Below are positions 1-7,230 of a stretch of DNA of 10,756 nt, in pieces. The position numbers were made by a program, and so were the translations under genes. Position 1 is the first letter of the stretch. The number at the start of each line of letters is the position of its first letter. The DNA is taken from assembly GCA_021161625.1 (NCBI GenBank), contig JAGHAG010000053.1, positions 1 through 10,756 on the forward strand. Reading direction: 5' to 3'. Source of the DNA: Elusimicrobiota bacterium (GTDB taxonomy: Bacteria > CG03). Under the pieces are notes generated by a model that was given only the letters and a program-made list of their open reading frames with translations, had not been told where the DNA came from and searched no databases.

Positions 1-27
1 TCTTTACTATCTTGATTTTAACCCAGA

Positions 28-68
28 TTTTTCATTAGAAAAACCACAGCCCTTTTTCCAAAGGGCTG
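28..68. repeat. Two adjacent perfect hairpins, 28-43 and 47-68
   Basis: The first hairpin is TTTTTC, loop ATTA, GAAAAA (28-43). The second is a 9-bp stem CAGCCCTTT/AAAGGGCTG with loop TTCC (47-55 with 60-68). Read on the minus strand, the second stem is followed within 3 nt by five T, so it could act as a leftward intrinsic terminator, but no minus-strand gene is visible to its right. Its left half (46-57) is identical over 12 nt to a palindrome inside a pilin gene at 9014-9025. Pairing is read directly; terminator function is inference. Confidence 0.55.
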
Positions 69-110
69 GGTCCAGCCTATTAAGAAATGGGCTGTGATCT
101 GTCCTTCGGA

Positions 111-146
111 CCGCCCTATCTCTGATAGGGCGGGTTAACCCCGCCC
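111..146. repeat. Two mutually exclusive GC-rich stems sharing one strand
   Basis: Positions 111-120 pair perfectly with 124-133 (10 bp, loop TCT). Positions 128-134 also pair with 140-146 (7 bp, GGGCGGG with CCCGCCC, loop TTAAC). Both stems need 128-133, so only one can form at a time. A small stem GTCC/GGAC (101-104 with 108-111) abuts them. No T-tract follows, so neither looks like a plus-strand terminator. It may be a palindromic repeat or part of a structured RNA. Confidence 0.6.
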
Positions 147-243
147 AGCCCTCTAAGCAACACGATTTTAATTTGCATTTACCCTTCTCCAAGCATTCTC
201 ACATCTCTTTAACTTTATCTCTCATGCATAGAGGGCTGGGCGG
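141..243. repeat. 15-bp perfect inverted repeat flanking a 73-nt AT-rich spacer
   Basis: CCGCCCAGCCCTCTA at 141-155 has its exact reverse complement at 229-243. The arms enclose 73 nt (156-228) that are AT-rich and without an obvious ORF or motif. The design, GC-rich terminal inverted repeats around a short non-coding core, resembles a very small non-autonomous mobile element. No flanking direct duplication was recognised. The arms reuse the GGGCTGGG word also present at 63-70. Confidence 0.6.
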
Positions 244-252
244 CCTTTCAGG

Positions 253-280
253 CATCCCGCTCTTTGGAAAGAGCGGGATG
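253..280. repeat. 13-bp perfect palindrome with 2-nt centre
   Basis: CATCCCGCTCTTT (253-265) pairs completely with AAAGAGCGGGATG (268-280) around GG, so a hairpin would have about 12 bp and a 4-nt loop. It is followed by GGGGTTAAAAAC, not a T-run, so it is not a standard plus-strand intrinsic terminator. It ends the 1-280 palindrome cluster. The remaining DNA to 455 is AT-rich upstream sequence of the next gene. Confidence 0.6.
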
Positions 281-381
281 GGGTTAAAAACAAAAAAGGA
301 TGATTCCTGTGGGCAATAAACACATCAACAGGATGAGCAAGATTATTCAAACACAAACCGATATTAATCAGTATCTCCTCC

Positions 382-397
382 ACAATTTACAAATTGT
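382..397. promoter_or_regulatory. Possible operator dyad upstream of the c-di-GMP gene
   Basis: ACAATTT and AAATTGT form a perfect 7+7 dyad with a 2-nt centre, 14 nt upstream of a possible -35 element. The size and position fit a homodimeric repressor or activator site. AT-rich dyads of this length can arise by chance, so this is only a candidate. Confidence 0.25.
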
Positions 398-410
398 ATC
401 TAAAGTCACA

Positions 411-439
411 TTGCATTAATCCGGAAAACAGAGTAGTAT
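411..439 (+). promoter_or_regulatory. Weak candidate promoter for the c-di-GMP gene
   Basis: TTGCAT (411-416), a 17-nt spacer and TAGTAT (434-439) are a poor sigma70-like match. A start near 446 would leave a leader of about 10 nt that begins within the Shine-Dalgarno sequence, which argues against it. No better pair was seen nearby. Confidence 0.2.
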
Positions 440-455
440 ATTAGTGGAGGCTTTT

Positions 456-2381
456 ATGAAAAGAGAAGTTGAGATTATTAGACGAAAATTAAATATGAAT
501 ATATTTAACAATTCGTACTTATCTTTAATTTTGACAGATGAAAAAGGAAAAATTTATGACATCAATAAACCCTTATTGAAAATTGTTGGATATACAAAAG
601 ATGAGGTTCTTAAAAAGAATATTGTTGAATTTTATGCAAACCTGTTGGGTAGAGACAGATTTCTGAAAGAAATGAAAAAAAAAGGTTTTGTAAAGGACTT
701 TATAACAGAAATTAAAAGCAAAAAAGGAGAAATTCTCACGGTATGTTTTTCTTCCACTCCCATCAAAGTGAAAGGAAAAACTTTTTTTCTATCATCCATT
801 ATAAACATAACAAAAATAAAAAAATTTGAAGAGCAGTTGTTACTGATGAAATCAGCAGTGGATGATTCACCAATAGGCACGGTTTTTGCAAATTTAACAG
901 GAGAAATTATCTATACTAACAGGGCTTTTTTGAAAATGGTTGGTTACAGCACGCAGAAAAATGTCTTAGGAAGAAGTTTAGGAGATTTCTGTGACAGGCC
1001 TGAATACTTTACGAACTTTCTGGGATATGCAAGAAGAAATAAAAGAATAGCAGGGGAGTGCGAAATTCTCAAACCTGATGGAAGCCAGATAAAGGCAAAA
1101 TTTGGAATAAGCTCAATTTTGGAATTCGGAGTTGTTCAGATATATCTATATGATATAACAAAACAGTACATTTACAGGGAAAAATTAAAGTATTTAAACA
1201 GAAAACTGGGATATGTAAACAGGAAACTGAAAAAAATTGCCTATAAGGATTTTCATACAGGACTTTTTACATTCAGGGTTTATGAGGAATTCATCAGAAC
1301 AGAATTTCAAAGAGCAAAAAGATACGGCAGACCCCTGTCAATGATTTTGATTGATGTGGATTTTTTCAAAGCAATAAACGATGTTTATGGCTATCCATTT
1401 GGGGATCTGGTTTTAAAGCAACTTGCGGAAAAATTTGCTTCAATTTTAAGGGGTTCTGATTTAATTGCAAGATTTGGTGGAGAGGAGTTTTTGATTGTTT
1501 TTCCAGAAACCCCCATGGAAAAAGCTATAGAACTTGGCAAAAGGATTTTCAGAGAAATTTCAGAAACAGAGTTTGGCAAGAGCAGTAAAAAAGTGAAATT
1601 AAAAATAAGTGGTGGGCTTGTTTCATATCCTGAGGATAAGATAAAAAAACACACAGAATTTCTGAAAATTGCATCCAGATTTGTAAAAATGGCAAAACTG
1701 CAGGGTGGAATGCAGATGTGCAGCAGTTATGATACATACTTCACAGGGAAAAAGGGTGTTAAAGGTAAGAAGAGAATAGAAAACATTGCTGAAAAACTTC
1801 TCAAGTTGTCGTCAAGAATGGAGCAGGTCGTTTCACAGACCTTATTTGAGTTTATCCGCAAAGAGGATAAAAAGGATAGATTTTTTATAGGACACAGCAA
1901 AAGGGTCTCTGAAGTTGCACGGGATATAGCCCGAAAAATGAATTTGGCCGAATATCTGGTAGTAAAAATAGAAATGGCGGCTTTTCTGTGCAATGTTGGT
2001 AAAATAGGTATCAGTCCAAAATTGCTTGCAAAAAAAACCCGATGGAGCAAAGAGGATATGGAAAGATATAAGAAACACATTGACTATACCATAAGAATTT
2101 TGAGCATTATTCCTTCTTTTTCTGCTCTTATCCCGATTGTTCGGCACCATCATGAAAAATGGGACGGACAGGGGTACCCAGATGGCTTAAAAGAAGGAGA
2201 CATTCCCATGGGTTCAAGAATTATTGCGGTTGCAGATGCATATATTGCTCTTATTTCAAAGAGACCCCAGAGGGAAGCGTTTTCAAAAAAAGAGGCGCTC
2301 AAAATTATAAATTCCCGTTCAGGGAAAGATTTTGATCCGGATGTTGTAAAAGCACTTAAAACTATACTGAATAAAAATTAA
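456..2381 (+). CDS. PAS-PAS-GGDEF-HD-GYP cyclic-di-GMP signalling protein
   Basis: A 641-aa soluble sensor predicted to make, and perhaps bind or degrade, cyclic-di-GMP. Two PAS domains (about residues 14-125 and 130-240) lead through a Lys-rich helical linker into a GGDEF domain (about 255-410). Its signature GGEEF is at 341-345, preceded by an RxxD inhibitory site (RGSD, 332-335), so cyclase activity and product inhibition look intact. The C-terminal HD-GYP domain (about 455-641) keeps GHSKRV, HHHEKWDGQGYP and the late Asp in AVADAY, but the signature HD pair is Cys512-Asn513 (FLCNVGK where families have LHDIGK), so metal binding and phosphodiesterase activity are doubtful. No membrane segment is seen. 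The ATG at 456 is chosen because GGAGG (446-450) lies 5 nt upstream; an upstream in-frame GTG at 444 overlaps that site. A role in controlling the nearby pili is possible but only inferred. Confidence 0.93.
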   Translation: MKREVEIIRRKLNMNIFNNSYLSLILTDEKGKIYDINKPLLKIVGYTKDEVLKKNIVEFYANLLGRDRFLKEMKKKGFVKDFITEIKSKKGEILTVCFSSTPIKVKGKTFFLSSIINITKIKKFEEQLLLMKSAVDDSPIGTVFANLTGEIIYTNRAFLKMVGYSTQKNVLGRSLGDFCDRPEYFTNFLGYARRNKRIAGECEILKPDGSQIKAKFGISSILEFGVVQIYLYDITKQYIYREKLKYLNRKLGYVNRKLKKIAYKDFHTGLFTFRVYEEFIRTEFQRAKRYGRPLSMILIDVDFFKAINDVYGYPFGDLVLKQLAEKFASILRGSDLIARFGGEEFLIVFPETPMEKAIELGKRIFREISETEFGKSSKKVKLKISGGLVSYPEDKIKKHTEFLKIASRFVKMAKLQGGMQMCSSYDTYFTGKKGVKGKKRIENIAEKLLKLSSRMEQVVSQTLFEFIRKEDKKDRFFIGHSKRVSEVARDIARKMNLAEYLVVKIEMAAFLCNVGKIGISPKLLAKKTRWSKEDMERYKKHIDYTIRILSIIPSFSALIPIVRHHHEKWDGQGYPDGLKEGDIPMGSRIIAVADAYIALISKRPQREAFSKKEALKIINSRSGKDFDPDVVKALKTILNKN

Positions 2382-2402
2382 CCTGAATTATTCACAGTAA
2401 AT

Positions 2403-2430
2403 TTGCAAATGTCAGGTTTCTATGTATAAT
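2403..2430 (+). promoter_or_regulatory. Sigma70-like promoter for the ITPase-like gene
   Basis: TTGCAA (2403-2408), a 16-nt spacer and a consensus TATAAT (2425-2430) predict a start near 2437 and a 17-nt leader carrying the Shine-Dalgarno TGAGGT (2443-2448). An inverted pair AACCTGA (2380-2386) and TCAGGTT (2412-2418) brackets the -35 and could be an operator or a weak stem. The gene therefore probably has its own promoter despite the close upstream neighbour. Confidence 0.55.
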
Positions 2431-2453
2431 AATTAAAATTTTTGAGGTATCAG

Positions 2454-2978
2454 ATGAAAATTGCAGTTGGCTCAAAAAACCCGGTGAAAGTCAGAGCAAC
2501 ACAAACAGTTTTCAAAAAAGTTTTTAAAAATAAGAAAATAGAGGTTGTCAGTATTGATGTCCCCTCAGGCGTTCATCACACCCCGCGGACATGGGATGAA
2601 ACAGTAAAAGGTTCCCTTAACCGTGCGAAAAAAGTGTTAAAAAAAGCGAGGGCGGATTTTGGTGTTGGTCTTGAGGGCGGAATTGAAAAAACAAAATTTG
2701 GCACATTTTTATATGGTGTTGTTGTGATTGTTGATAAAAAGGGAAGGGTTGGCATCAGTGACAGCAACGGGCTTTTGCTCCCGGATTTTATTGTAAAAAA
2801 ACTTGATAGGGGAAGGGAACTTGGCGATGTGATGGATGAACTCCAGAAGGACAAAAATACAAAGCAAAAATGGGGGGCTGTGGGGTTTTTCTTGAAGCAT
2901 TTTACAAACAGACAAAAAAGTTTTGAACAAACAATTCTTCACGCACTGGCGAGATTTTTAAGAGAAGAACTCTATTGA
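2454..2978 (+). CDS. Inosine/xanthosine triphosphatase-like protein (YjjX/DUF84 family)
   Basis: A 174-aa cytosolic house-cleaning NTPase expected to hydrolyse non-canonical ITP/XTP and keep deaminated purines out of nucleic acids. Family landmarks are the N-terminal GSKNPVKV loop (6-13), VPSGV (36-40) with the following DETVKGSLNRA (48-58), the FGVGLEGGI core (69-77), ELGDVMDEL (122-130) and KWGAVGFF (139-146) near the C-terminus. Length is normal for the family. The ATG at 2454 follows a TGAGGT ribosome site by 5 nt; an in-frame TTG at 2442 overlaps that site and is rejected. It faces the secF end of the minus-strand operon across 76 nt. Family assignment is from recalled motifs; the substrate is inferred. 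Confidence 0.85.
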   Translation: MKIAVGSKNPVKVRATQTVFKKVFKNKKIEVVSIDVPSGVHHTPRTWDETVKGSLNRAKKVLKKARADFGVGLEGGIEKTKFGTFLYGVVVIVDKKGRVGISDSNGLLLPDFIVKKLDRGRELGDVMDELQKDKNTKQKWGAVGFFLKHFTNRQKSFEQTILHALARFLREELY

Positions 2979-3054
2979 CAAGCAGGGCTTTTTAACCTGC
3001 AATTGAAATTCAATCTCAATAAAAGGAAAAAGCAGATTTGCAAAAAATACAAAT

Positions 3055-3900
3055 TTACTTTTTTGTGATATAAACAAGAGGGCTTGCAATAAAAATTGAC
3101 GAATATGTTCCAATTATAATTCCGATAAAAAGAGTTATTGCAAAGGATTTTATTGCCATTCCGCCGAGCAGGAGAAGTGTTGCAACAACAAGAAGTGTGG
3201 TGAGTGAAGTTACAAGGGTTCTTGACAGGGTCTGATTGATTGAAGTGTCAAAAATTTCTGCGTTTGATTTTCTAAGCCCCTTTCTCAAATTTTCACGAAT
3301 TCTGTCGTAGATGACAATTGTGTCATTTACAGAATAACCTGCAATAAATAAAAGTCCTGTTATGATGATGAGGTCTATTGTGTAGTTCATAAGGCAGAGT
3401 ATTCCGAAAGTAATAAAGACATCGTGAATCAGAGCAATAACCGCAGCAATTCCCCATATTCCGCCTTTAAATCTTATTGCAACATAAAAGATAATTCCGA
3501 TAAAAGCGCCGAAAAAAGCATAAATTGCTGCCTTAATCAAGAATTTTCCGACCACAGGACCAACCATTTCAAATTTTTCTATTTGTGGCTCACTTTCTTT
3601 AAAATTTTCCATAAGAATTGTATTTAGTTTTACAGAAATATCCTGCTGTTTTATTTGCGAGAATTTCAAAAGAAAGGTGTTTGTATTTGCAAACCTTTGA
3701 ATTACGGGTTTAAATTCAGAAAGTTTTTCCCTCAAACTTTCTATTGAAACATCTTTTTTAAAAGAAACCTGTGCAAGTGTGCCACCTGTAAAGTCAATTC
3801 CCCAGTTTATCTTTTTTACTGAAGTTCCATAAATGGAAAGCAAAATCAATGCACCTGAAACCAGAAAGGCATTTTTTCTTTTTTCAATAAATTTTATCAT
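3055..3900 (-). CDS. secF: Protein translocase subunit SecF
   Basis: SecF works with SecD in the inner membrane, using the proton gradient to pull exported proteins through SecYEG. This 281-aa copy has an N-terminal membrane helix (about 11-28), the GIDFTGG motif (34-40), a periplasmic P1 domain to about 115, then five more predicted helices. The helix-4 hallmark AGYSVNDTIVIYDRIRENL lies at 187-205. TLSRTLVTS (224-232) is also typical. The start overlaps the secD stop by ATGA, and GAGAGGA (3914-3908 on the minus strand) lies 7 nt upstream, so translation is probably coupled. It is the last gene of the operon; no convincing terminator follows before the convergent gene. Confidence 0.97.
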   Translation of the reverse strand: MIKFIEKRKNAFLVSGALILLSIYGTSVKKINWGIDFTGGTLAQVSFKKDVSIESLREKLSEFKPVIQRFANTNTFLLKFSQIKQQDISVKLNTILMENFKESEPQIEKFEMVGPVVGKFLIKAAIYAFFGAFIGIIFYVAIRFKGGIWGIAAVIALIHDVFITFGILCLMNYTIDLIIITGLLFIAGYSVNDTIVIYDRIRENLRKGLRKSNAEIFDTSINQTLSRTLVTSLTTLLVVATLLLLGGMAIKSFAITLFIGIIIGTYSSIFIASPLVYITKK

Positions 3901-5219
3901 ATTGAAATCCTCTCAACTTTTTTTCCGAAGAGAACCGCATCCCAGATTGTATGGGTTACAAAAATTGCAGTAAACATGCTTGCAAAAATTCCTATCATGA
4001 GCGTAATTGCAAATCCCTTTATTGGGCCGCTTCCAAACTGAAGCAGAAATCCTGCTGCAATTAAGGTTGTGATGTTTGCATCTAAAATCGTGCTGAATGC
4101 CTTTTGATATCCCGAGTCAATTGCAACAAGTGGTGTTTTACCCGCTTTAAGTTCTTCTTTTATTCTTGCAAAAATCAGAACATTTGCATCAACAGCAGTG
4201 CCAATTGTAAGGACAATTCCTGCAATTCCGGGAAGGGTAAGAGTTGCTTCAAGAAGAGATAAAACCGCTCCTAAAATTAAAAGATTTAAGAGAAGGGCAA
4301 TGTCTGCGAGAATTCCTGCTTTTTTGTAATAAATGAGCATGAAAACAATTACAAGGCAGAATCCCACAATAACTGCGCGAAGTCCCCTTCTGACAGAATC
4401 ACTTCCTAAGGTGGGTCCTATTGTGCGATTTTCAATTATTTTCACAGGGGCAGGAAGAGCACCTGCTCTTAAAACAAGAGCAAGGTCCTTTGCCTCATCA
4501 AGGGAAAACATACCCTCAATTATTGCTCTTCCATTCGGGATTCTTTCTCTTATATTTGGTGCTGACTGAATTATTCCATCCAGAACAATTGCAAGTCGTT
4601 TCCCAACATTTTCACCTGTTATTTTTGCAAATTTTTTACCCCCTTCTTTTGTAAATTCCAGTCCTATGTATGGGAGATTATAGGAGCCACCTATTTCAAC
4701 CCGTGCATCTTTTAGATATGCTCCTGTTAACTGAGGTTCTTTGCTTACAATAAGTTTTCCACCGTCTTTTGTTTTTAAAACCGTGTAACCCTCAGGTGGA
4801 TTTTCAAGGTCCGTTGAGTCACTCACCAGACGAAATTCAAGTTGTGCAGTTTTTCCTATGATTTCAATTGCTCTTTTCGGTTCCTTAATGCCGGGCAGTT
4901 GAACAACAATCCACTTTTCTCCCTGTTTTGTTATGATTGGCTCAGAGACGCCAAACTGGTCAATTCTATTCCTTATTATTTCAAGGGCTCTTGGAACAAC
5001 ATCTTTTCTGTTTTCCTGTTTTACTTTTTCAACTTCAACTTCTAACAAAAGACGAATGCCACCCTGCAAATCAAGTCCCAGTTTAAAAACTCTTTCAGGT
5101 GTGCTCTCATCAGGAGTGTGTTTTTTTGAATACCACGATATTGAAGGAATAATTAAATAAAAAGATGCAAAGATAACGCATAAAATCAAAATCAGTTTAT
5201 ACTGCAAACTTTTTGGCAT
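3897..5219 (-). CDS. secD: Protein translocase subunit SecD
   Basis: Large subunit of the SecDF export motor, 440 aa, near the short end of the family (E. coli SecD is about 615 aa). One N-terminal helix (about 8-27) is followed by LGLDLQGG (47-54), the P1 domain including IRNRIDQFGVSEP (82-94) and LRAGALPAP (250-258), and five C-terminal helices with VDANVLIFARIKEE (343-356), the helix carrying the conserved Asp linked to proton coupling. The ATG directly follows the yajC stop with no gap, and no clear Shine-Dalgarno sequence is visible, so it likely depends on coupling to yajC. It overlaps secF by 4 nt. A separate secD and secF, unlike a fused SecDF, is the arrangement usual in E. coli-like operons. 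Confidence 0.97.
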   Translation of the reverse strand: MPKSLQYKLILILCVIFASFYLIIPSISWYSKKHTPDESTPERVFKLGLDLQGGIRLLLEVEVEKVKQENRKDVVPRALEIIRNRIDQFGVSEPIITKQGEKWIVVQLPGIKEPKRAIEIIGKTAQLEFRLVSDSTDLENPPEGYTVLKTKDGGKLIVSKEPQLTGAYLKDARVEIGGSYNLPYIGLEFTKEGGKKFAKITGENVGKRLAIVLDGIIQSAPNIRERIPNGRAIIEGMFSLDEAKDLALVLRAGALPAPVKIIENRTIGPTLGSDSVRRGLRAVIVGFCLVIVFMLIYYKKAGILADIALLLNLLILGAVLSLLEATLTLPGIAGIVLTIGTAVDANVLIFARIKEELKAGKTPLVAIDSGYQKAFSTILDANITTLIAAGFLLQFGSGPIKGFAITLMIGIFASMFTAIFVTHTIWDAVLFGKKVERISI

Positions 5220-5528
5220 TTATTTTTTAATAGAAGTAACTGAATTTTTTCTTATCCTTAAACTCGTATTCTCTGTTGTTATAACAATTTCATCACCATC
5301 AATTTTCTGAATTGTTCCCACAATTCCGCCGGAAGTTATGATTTTATCTCCCTTTTTAAGAGACGCCACCATCTCTTGGTGTTTTTTAATCTGCTTTTGC
5401 TGTGGACGAATTAAAAGAAAATAGAAAATCACAAAAATAAGTATCAAAGGGAAGAATGCCCCTATGGGTGATGGCTGGGGTTGTGGAGAGGTTTGTGCCT
5501 GAGCATAGAGCAGTGTTTCAAGAATCAT
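5220..5528 (-). CDS. yajC: Sec accessory membrane protein YajC
   Basis: A 102-aa single-span membrane protein that associates with SecDF. A Pro/Gln-rich stretch (about 9-22) precedes one strong hydrophobic helix (about 23-40) ending in the family signature LLIRPQQKQIKKHQEM (38-53). A small basic C-terminal domain with LKKGDKIITSGGIVGTI follows. The start ATG lies inside the end of tgt (11-nt overlap), with GGAGG 6 nt upstream on the minus strand, and the stop touches secD. Both length and gene order (tgt-yajC-secD-secF) are typical. Confidence 0.96.
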   Translation of the reverse strand: MILETLLYAQAQTSPQPQPSPIGAFFPLILIFVIFYFLLIRPQQKQIKKHQEMVASLKKGDKIITSGGIVGTIQKIDGDEIVITTENTSLRIRKNSVTSIKK

Positions 5529-6618
5529 TTTGCCTCCATCTTTCTAAAAATTTCTTTTTCTCTTCCTGAAAAGTTCCGTTTAATATGGAACTTCTCATCA
5601 AATTCATCAAGGATAACATAAAATTTATATTGTGTAAAGATGTTAAAATCTGTGCAAGCATTTCCCCAACATTAAAAAGATGGTGGATGTATGCTCTTGA
5701 ATATCTCTGACAGCAAGGACAGGGGCAGTTTTCATCAAGAGGTTTTTCATCCTGTTTGAATTTTGAATTTCTCAAATTCAATTTTCCTGTGAAGGTAAAT
5801 GCCTGCGCATTTCTTCCGTTTCTTGTTGGCATAACACAGTCAAACATATCCGCGCCAAGTTCAACCGCCTCCCACAATTCATCAGGTGGTCCCATACCCA
5901 TAACATATCTTGGAGCATTTTCATCAATTTCATCAAGACAGGTTTTCAGAATTTCAAGTCGGATGGAAAGAGGTTCACCAACAGCAAGCCCGCCTATGGC
6001 AAAACCATCAAAAGGAAGTTTCCTCAAACTTTCAATGCAAAATTTTCTTAAATCCTGTTCGGTTCCACCCTGAATAATTGCAAAAAGTTTTTGTTTTGAA
6101 TTTTTTTCCTTAAAGTGCCTTATGCTTTCCTCTGCCCATTTTATTGTCTGAATTGTTGCGTTTTTCTGAACTGCTTTTGGCTGGGGCCATGGAAGACAGA
6201 TATCCAGAGGCATTATTATATCACTTCCAAGGGCAAATTCTATGTCAATTACATCTTTCGGAGTGAGAAAATGGGTTGACCCATCATAGATTGACTTGAA
6301 TTCAACCCCACCATCATGGATTTTGAAAAGAGATGAGAGAGAAAAAATCTGAAAACCCCCTGAATCTGTAAGAATTGAATTTTCCCAGTTTATAAACCTG
6401 TGAAGTCCTCCAAACTTTTTGATAATCTCAATGCCTGGTTTGAGATACAGATAATATGTGTTTGAAAGAATTACAGGACAGTCAACAAGAAAATGGGGAA
6501 CTCCTTTTAGTGTCCCTTGAGTTCCCACAGGCATAAAAACAGGCGTTGGAATTTCACCATGAGGTGTCTTTAACACGCCTGCTCTTGCAGAATGAAATTT
6601 TTTTATAACCTCAAACAC
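5518..6618 (-). CDS. tgt: tRNA-guanine transglycosylase (queuosine synthesis)
   Basis: Exchanges guanine-34 for the queuosine precursor preQ1 in tRNAs with GUN anticodons (Asp, Asn, His, Tyr). The 366-aa protein has the general-base motif TDSGGFQIFSL with Asp85, the substrate loop GGLAVGEP (209-216), whose LAV resembles preQ1-using bacterial enzymes, and the nucleophile motif MFDCVMPTRN with Asp260. The zinc site is Cys298, Cys300, Cys303 and His329 (spacing CxCxxC, then 26 to His). It starts with GTG: homology begins at once (FEVIKKFHSARAG), and an ATG 2 nt upstream is out of frame. A -10-like TATACT ends 5 nt before this GTG, so the mRNA may be nearly leaderless. queA, often adjacent, is absent here; repeat DNA lies upstream. 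Confidence 0.97.
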   Translation of the reverse strand: MFEVIKKFHSARAGVLKTPHGEIPTPVFMPVGTQGTLKGVPHFLVDCPVILSNTYYLYLKPGIEIIKKFGGLHRFINWENSILTDSGGFQIFSLSSLFKIHDGGVEFKSIYDGSTHFLTPKDVIDIEFALGSDIIMPLDICLPWPQPKAVQKNATIQTIKWAEESIRHFKEKNSKQKLFAIIQGGTEQDLRKFCIESLRKLPFDGFAIGGLAVGEPLSIRLEILKTCLDEIDENAPRYVMGMGPPDELWEAVELGADMFDCVMPTRNGRNAQAFTFTGKLNLRNSKFKQDEKPLDENCPCPCCQRYSRAYIHHLFNVGEMLAQILTSLHNINFMLSLMNLMRSSILNGTFQEEKKKFLERWRQNDS

Positions 6619-6623
6619 ATTTT

Positions 6624-6652
6624 AGTATAGAAAAAAATTTCAAAAACTGAAA
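6624..6652 (-). promoter_or_regulatory. Candidate promoter of the tgt-yajC-secD-secF operon
   Basis: On the minus strand TATACT (6629-6624) is a good -10; the -35 position 17 nt upstream reads only TTTCAG. Transcription would begin at or within a base or two of the GTG at 6618, and no Shine-Dalgarno sequence is present, which is consistent with a leaderless transcript. Confidence 0.4.
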
Positions 6653-6656
6653 AAGA

Positions 6657-6803
6657 GGAAAGTGGATAGAGGATAGTGGAAAGAAATGTAGCGATCGCAT
6701 TACTATTCGCCAAATTTGTAGAATAGATGCTCGTGGTTCTGGCGTCAGGGACGCTAAAAAAAATGAAAAATGCAAAATTAAAAATGAAAAATGTAGTGGA
6801 AAA
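6657..6803. repeat. Heptad arrays and TGTAG-linked palindromes, left block
   Basis: Four heptads of the form GGAWAGW (6657-6684) are followed by TGTAG running into the palindrome GCGATCGC (6691-6698). A second TGTAG (6717) leads to the stem GCGTC-AGG-GACGC (6742-6754). Five heptads of the form NAAAATK (6759-6793) complete the block. ORFs crossing this stretch are translations of repeat DNA and have no protein-like features. Confidence 0.75.
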
Positions 6804-6850
6804 GTTGATTAAAGTGAAAAAGAATAAGATGATAAAGCGTGTAAAAAACA

Positions 6851-6990
6851 CTAAATCCGAAACTCTAAATTCTAAACAATATCGAAATCCGAATGCTCAA
6901 AACAGAAAAGAAGAAAAGGGTTTGGGACATTTGAAATTTGGTAATTTGAATTTGTTTAGGATTTGGGATTTAGAATTTAGGATTTGTAAT
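6851..6990. repeat. Imperfect inverted repeat made of heptads, copy A
   Basis: The left arm starts with four heptads, CTAAATC-like (6851-6878). The right arm holds TTRGRAT heptads (6956-6983) within a longer ATTTG-rich stretch starting near 6921. The arms are broadly reverse-complementary (AAATCC/GGATTT, CTAAATTC/GAATTTAG), so the unit could fold into a long imperfect hairpin. A second copy of the same design lies at 9399-9527. Confidence 0.7.
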
Positions 6991-6992
6991 AT

Positions 6993-7190
6993 TGTAGGCA
7001 AAGTTGACGCTTTGCAACTATGTATAGCCCTGCCTGCCAGAGACCACTCGCAATGTAGCGGCCGACCCTTGGTCTGCTTAAAATGGTTCACAGTTCATAG
7101 TCCACAGGGGTTAACAGAAAAGCGGAAAAGGAATCCAACTCTTTATTACTTTCCAGTTCCTACTTACCACTTACTACTTACTACTTACTT
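6993..7190. repeat. Palindrome units and heptad arrays, right block
   Basis: TGTAG (6993) runs into GCAAAG-N6-CTTTGC (6998-7015). TGTAG (7054) runs into CGGCCG and GACC-CTT-GGTC, the start of a 14-nt word (7064-7077) repeated exactly at 9548-9561. Three TYCAYAG heptads follow at 7087-7107, and four CTTACYW heptads (7163-7190) end 7 nt before the -35 element of the next gene. Between them, 7108-7162 shows nothing recognisable. Confidence 0.7.
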
Positions 7191-7197
7191 CTGTGTT

Positions 7198-7224
7198 TTG
7201 ACAGGAAAGTTTTTTTGTTAAAAT
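7198..7224 (+). promoter_or_regulatory. Promoter of the outer-membrane protein gene
   Basis: Consensus TTGACA (7198-7203) and TAAAAT (7219-7224) are spaced 15 nt, shorter than the usual 16-18. Transcription would start close to 7231, the first base of the ATG, and no ribosome-binding site precedes that ATG, suggesting a leaderless message. The distance from TTGACA to ATG (33 nt) equals that at the pilin promoter at 8263. Confidence 0.55.
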
Positions 7225-7230
7225 TTTGTC

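Noticed and set aside
7..192. 61-codon minus-strand open frame
   Set aside because: It lies over the GC-rich palindrome cluster; the translation mirrors hairpin sequence and there is no ribosome site.
2979..3054. Intrinsic terminator between the convergent genes
   Set aside because: Only a 5-bp stem (GCAGG/CCTGC) and a 6-bp AT-rich dyad (3002-3014) are present, without a T-run following either stem on the right strand.
6691..6698. GCGATCGC, identical to the cyanobacterial HIP1 octamer
   Set aside because: A single copy in the window; better explained as the palindrome of a TGTAG unit.
6657..7190. CRISPR array
   Set aside because: Repeat units are 7 nt and contiguous, with no regular 25-40 nt repeats and unique spacers, and no cas gene.
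6727..7221. 164-codon plus-strand open frame in the tgt to outer-membrane-protein spacer
   Set aside because: It runs through heptads, the inverted repeat and palindromes; its Asn/Lys-rich translation has no domain character and no separate promoter or start context.
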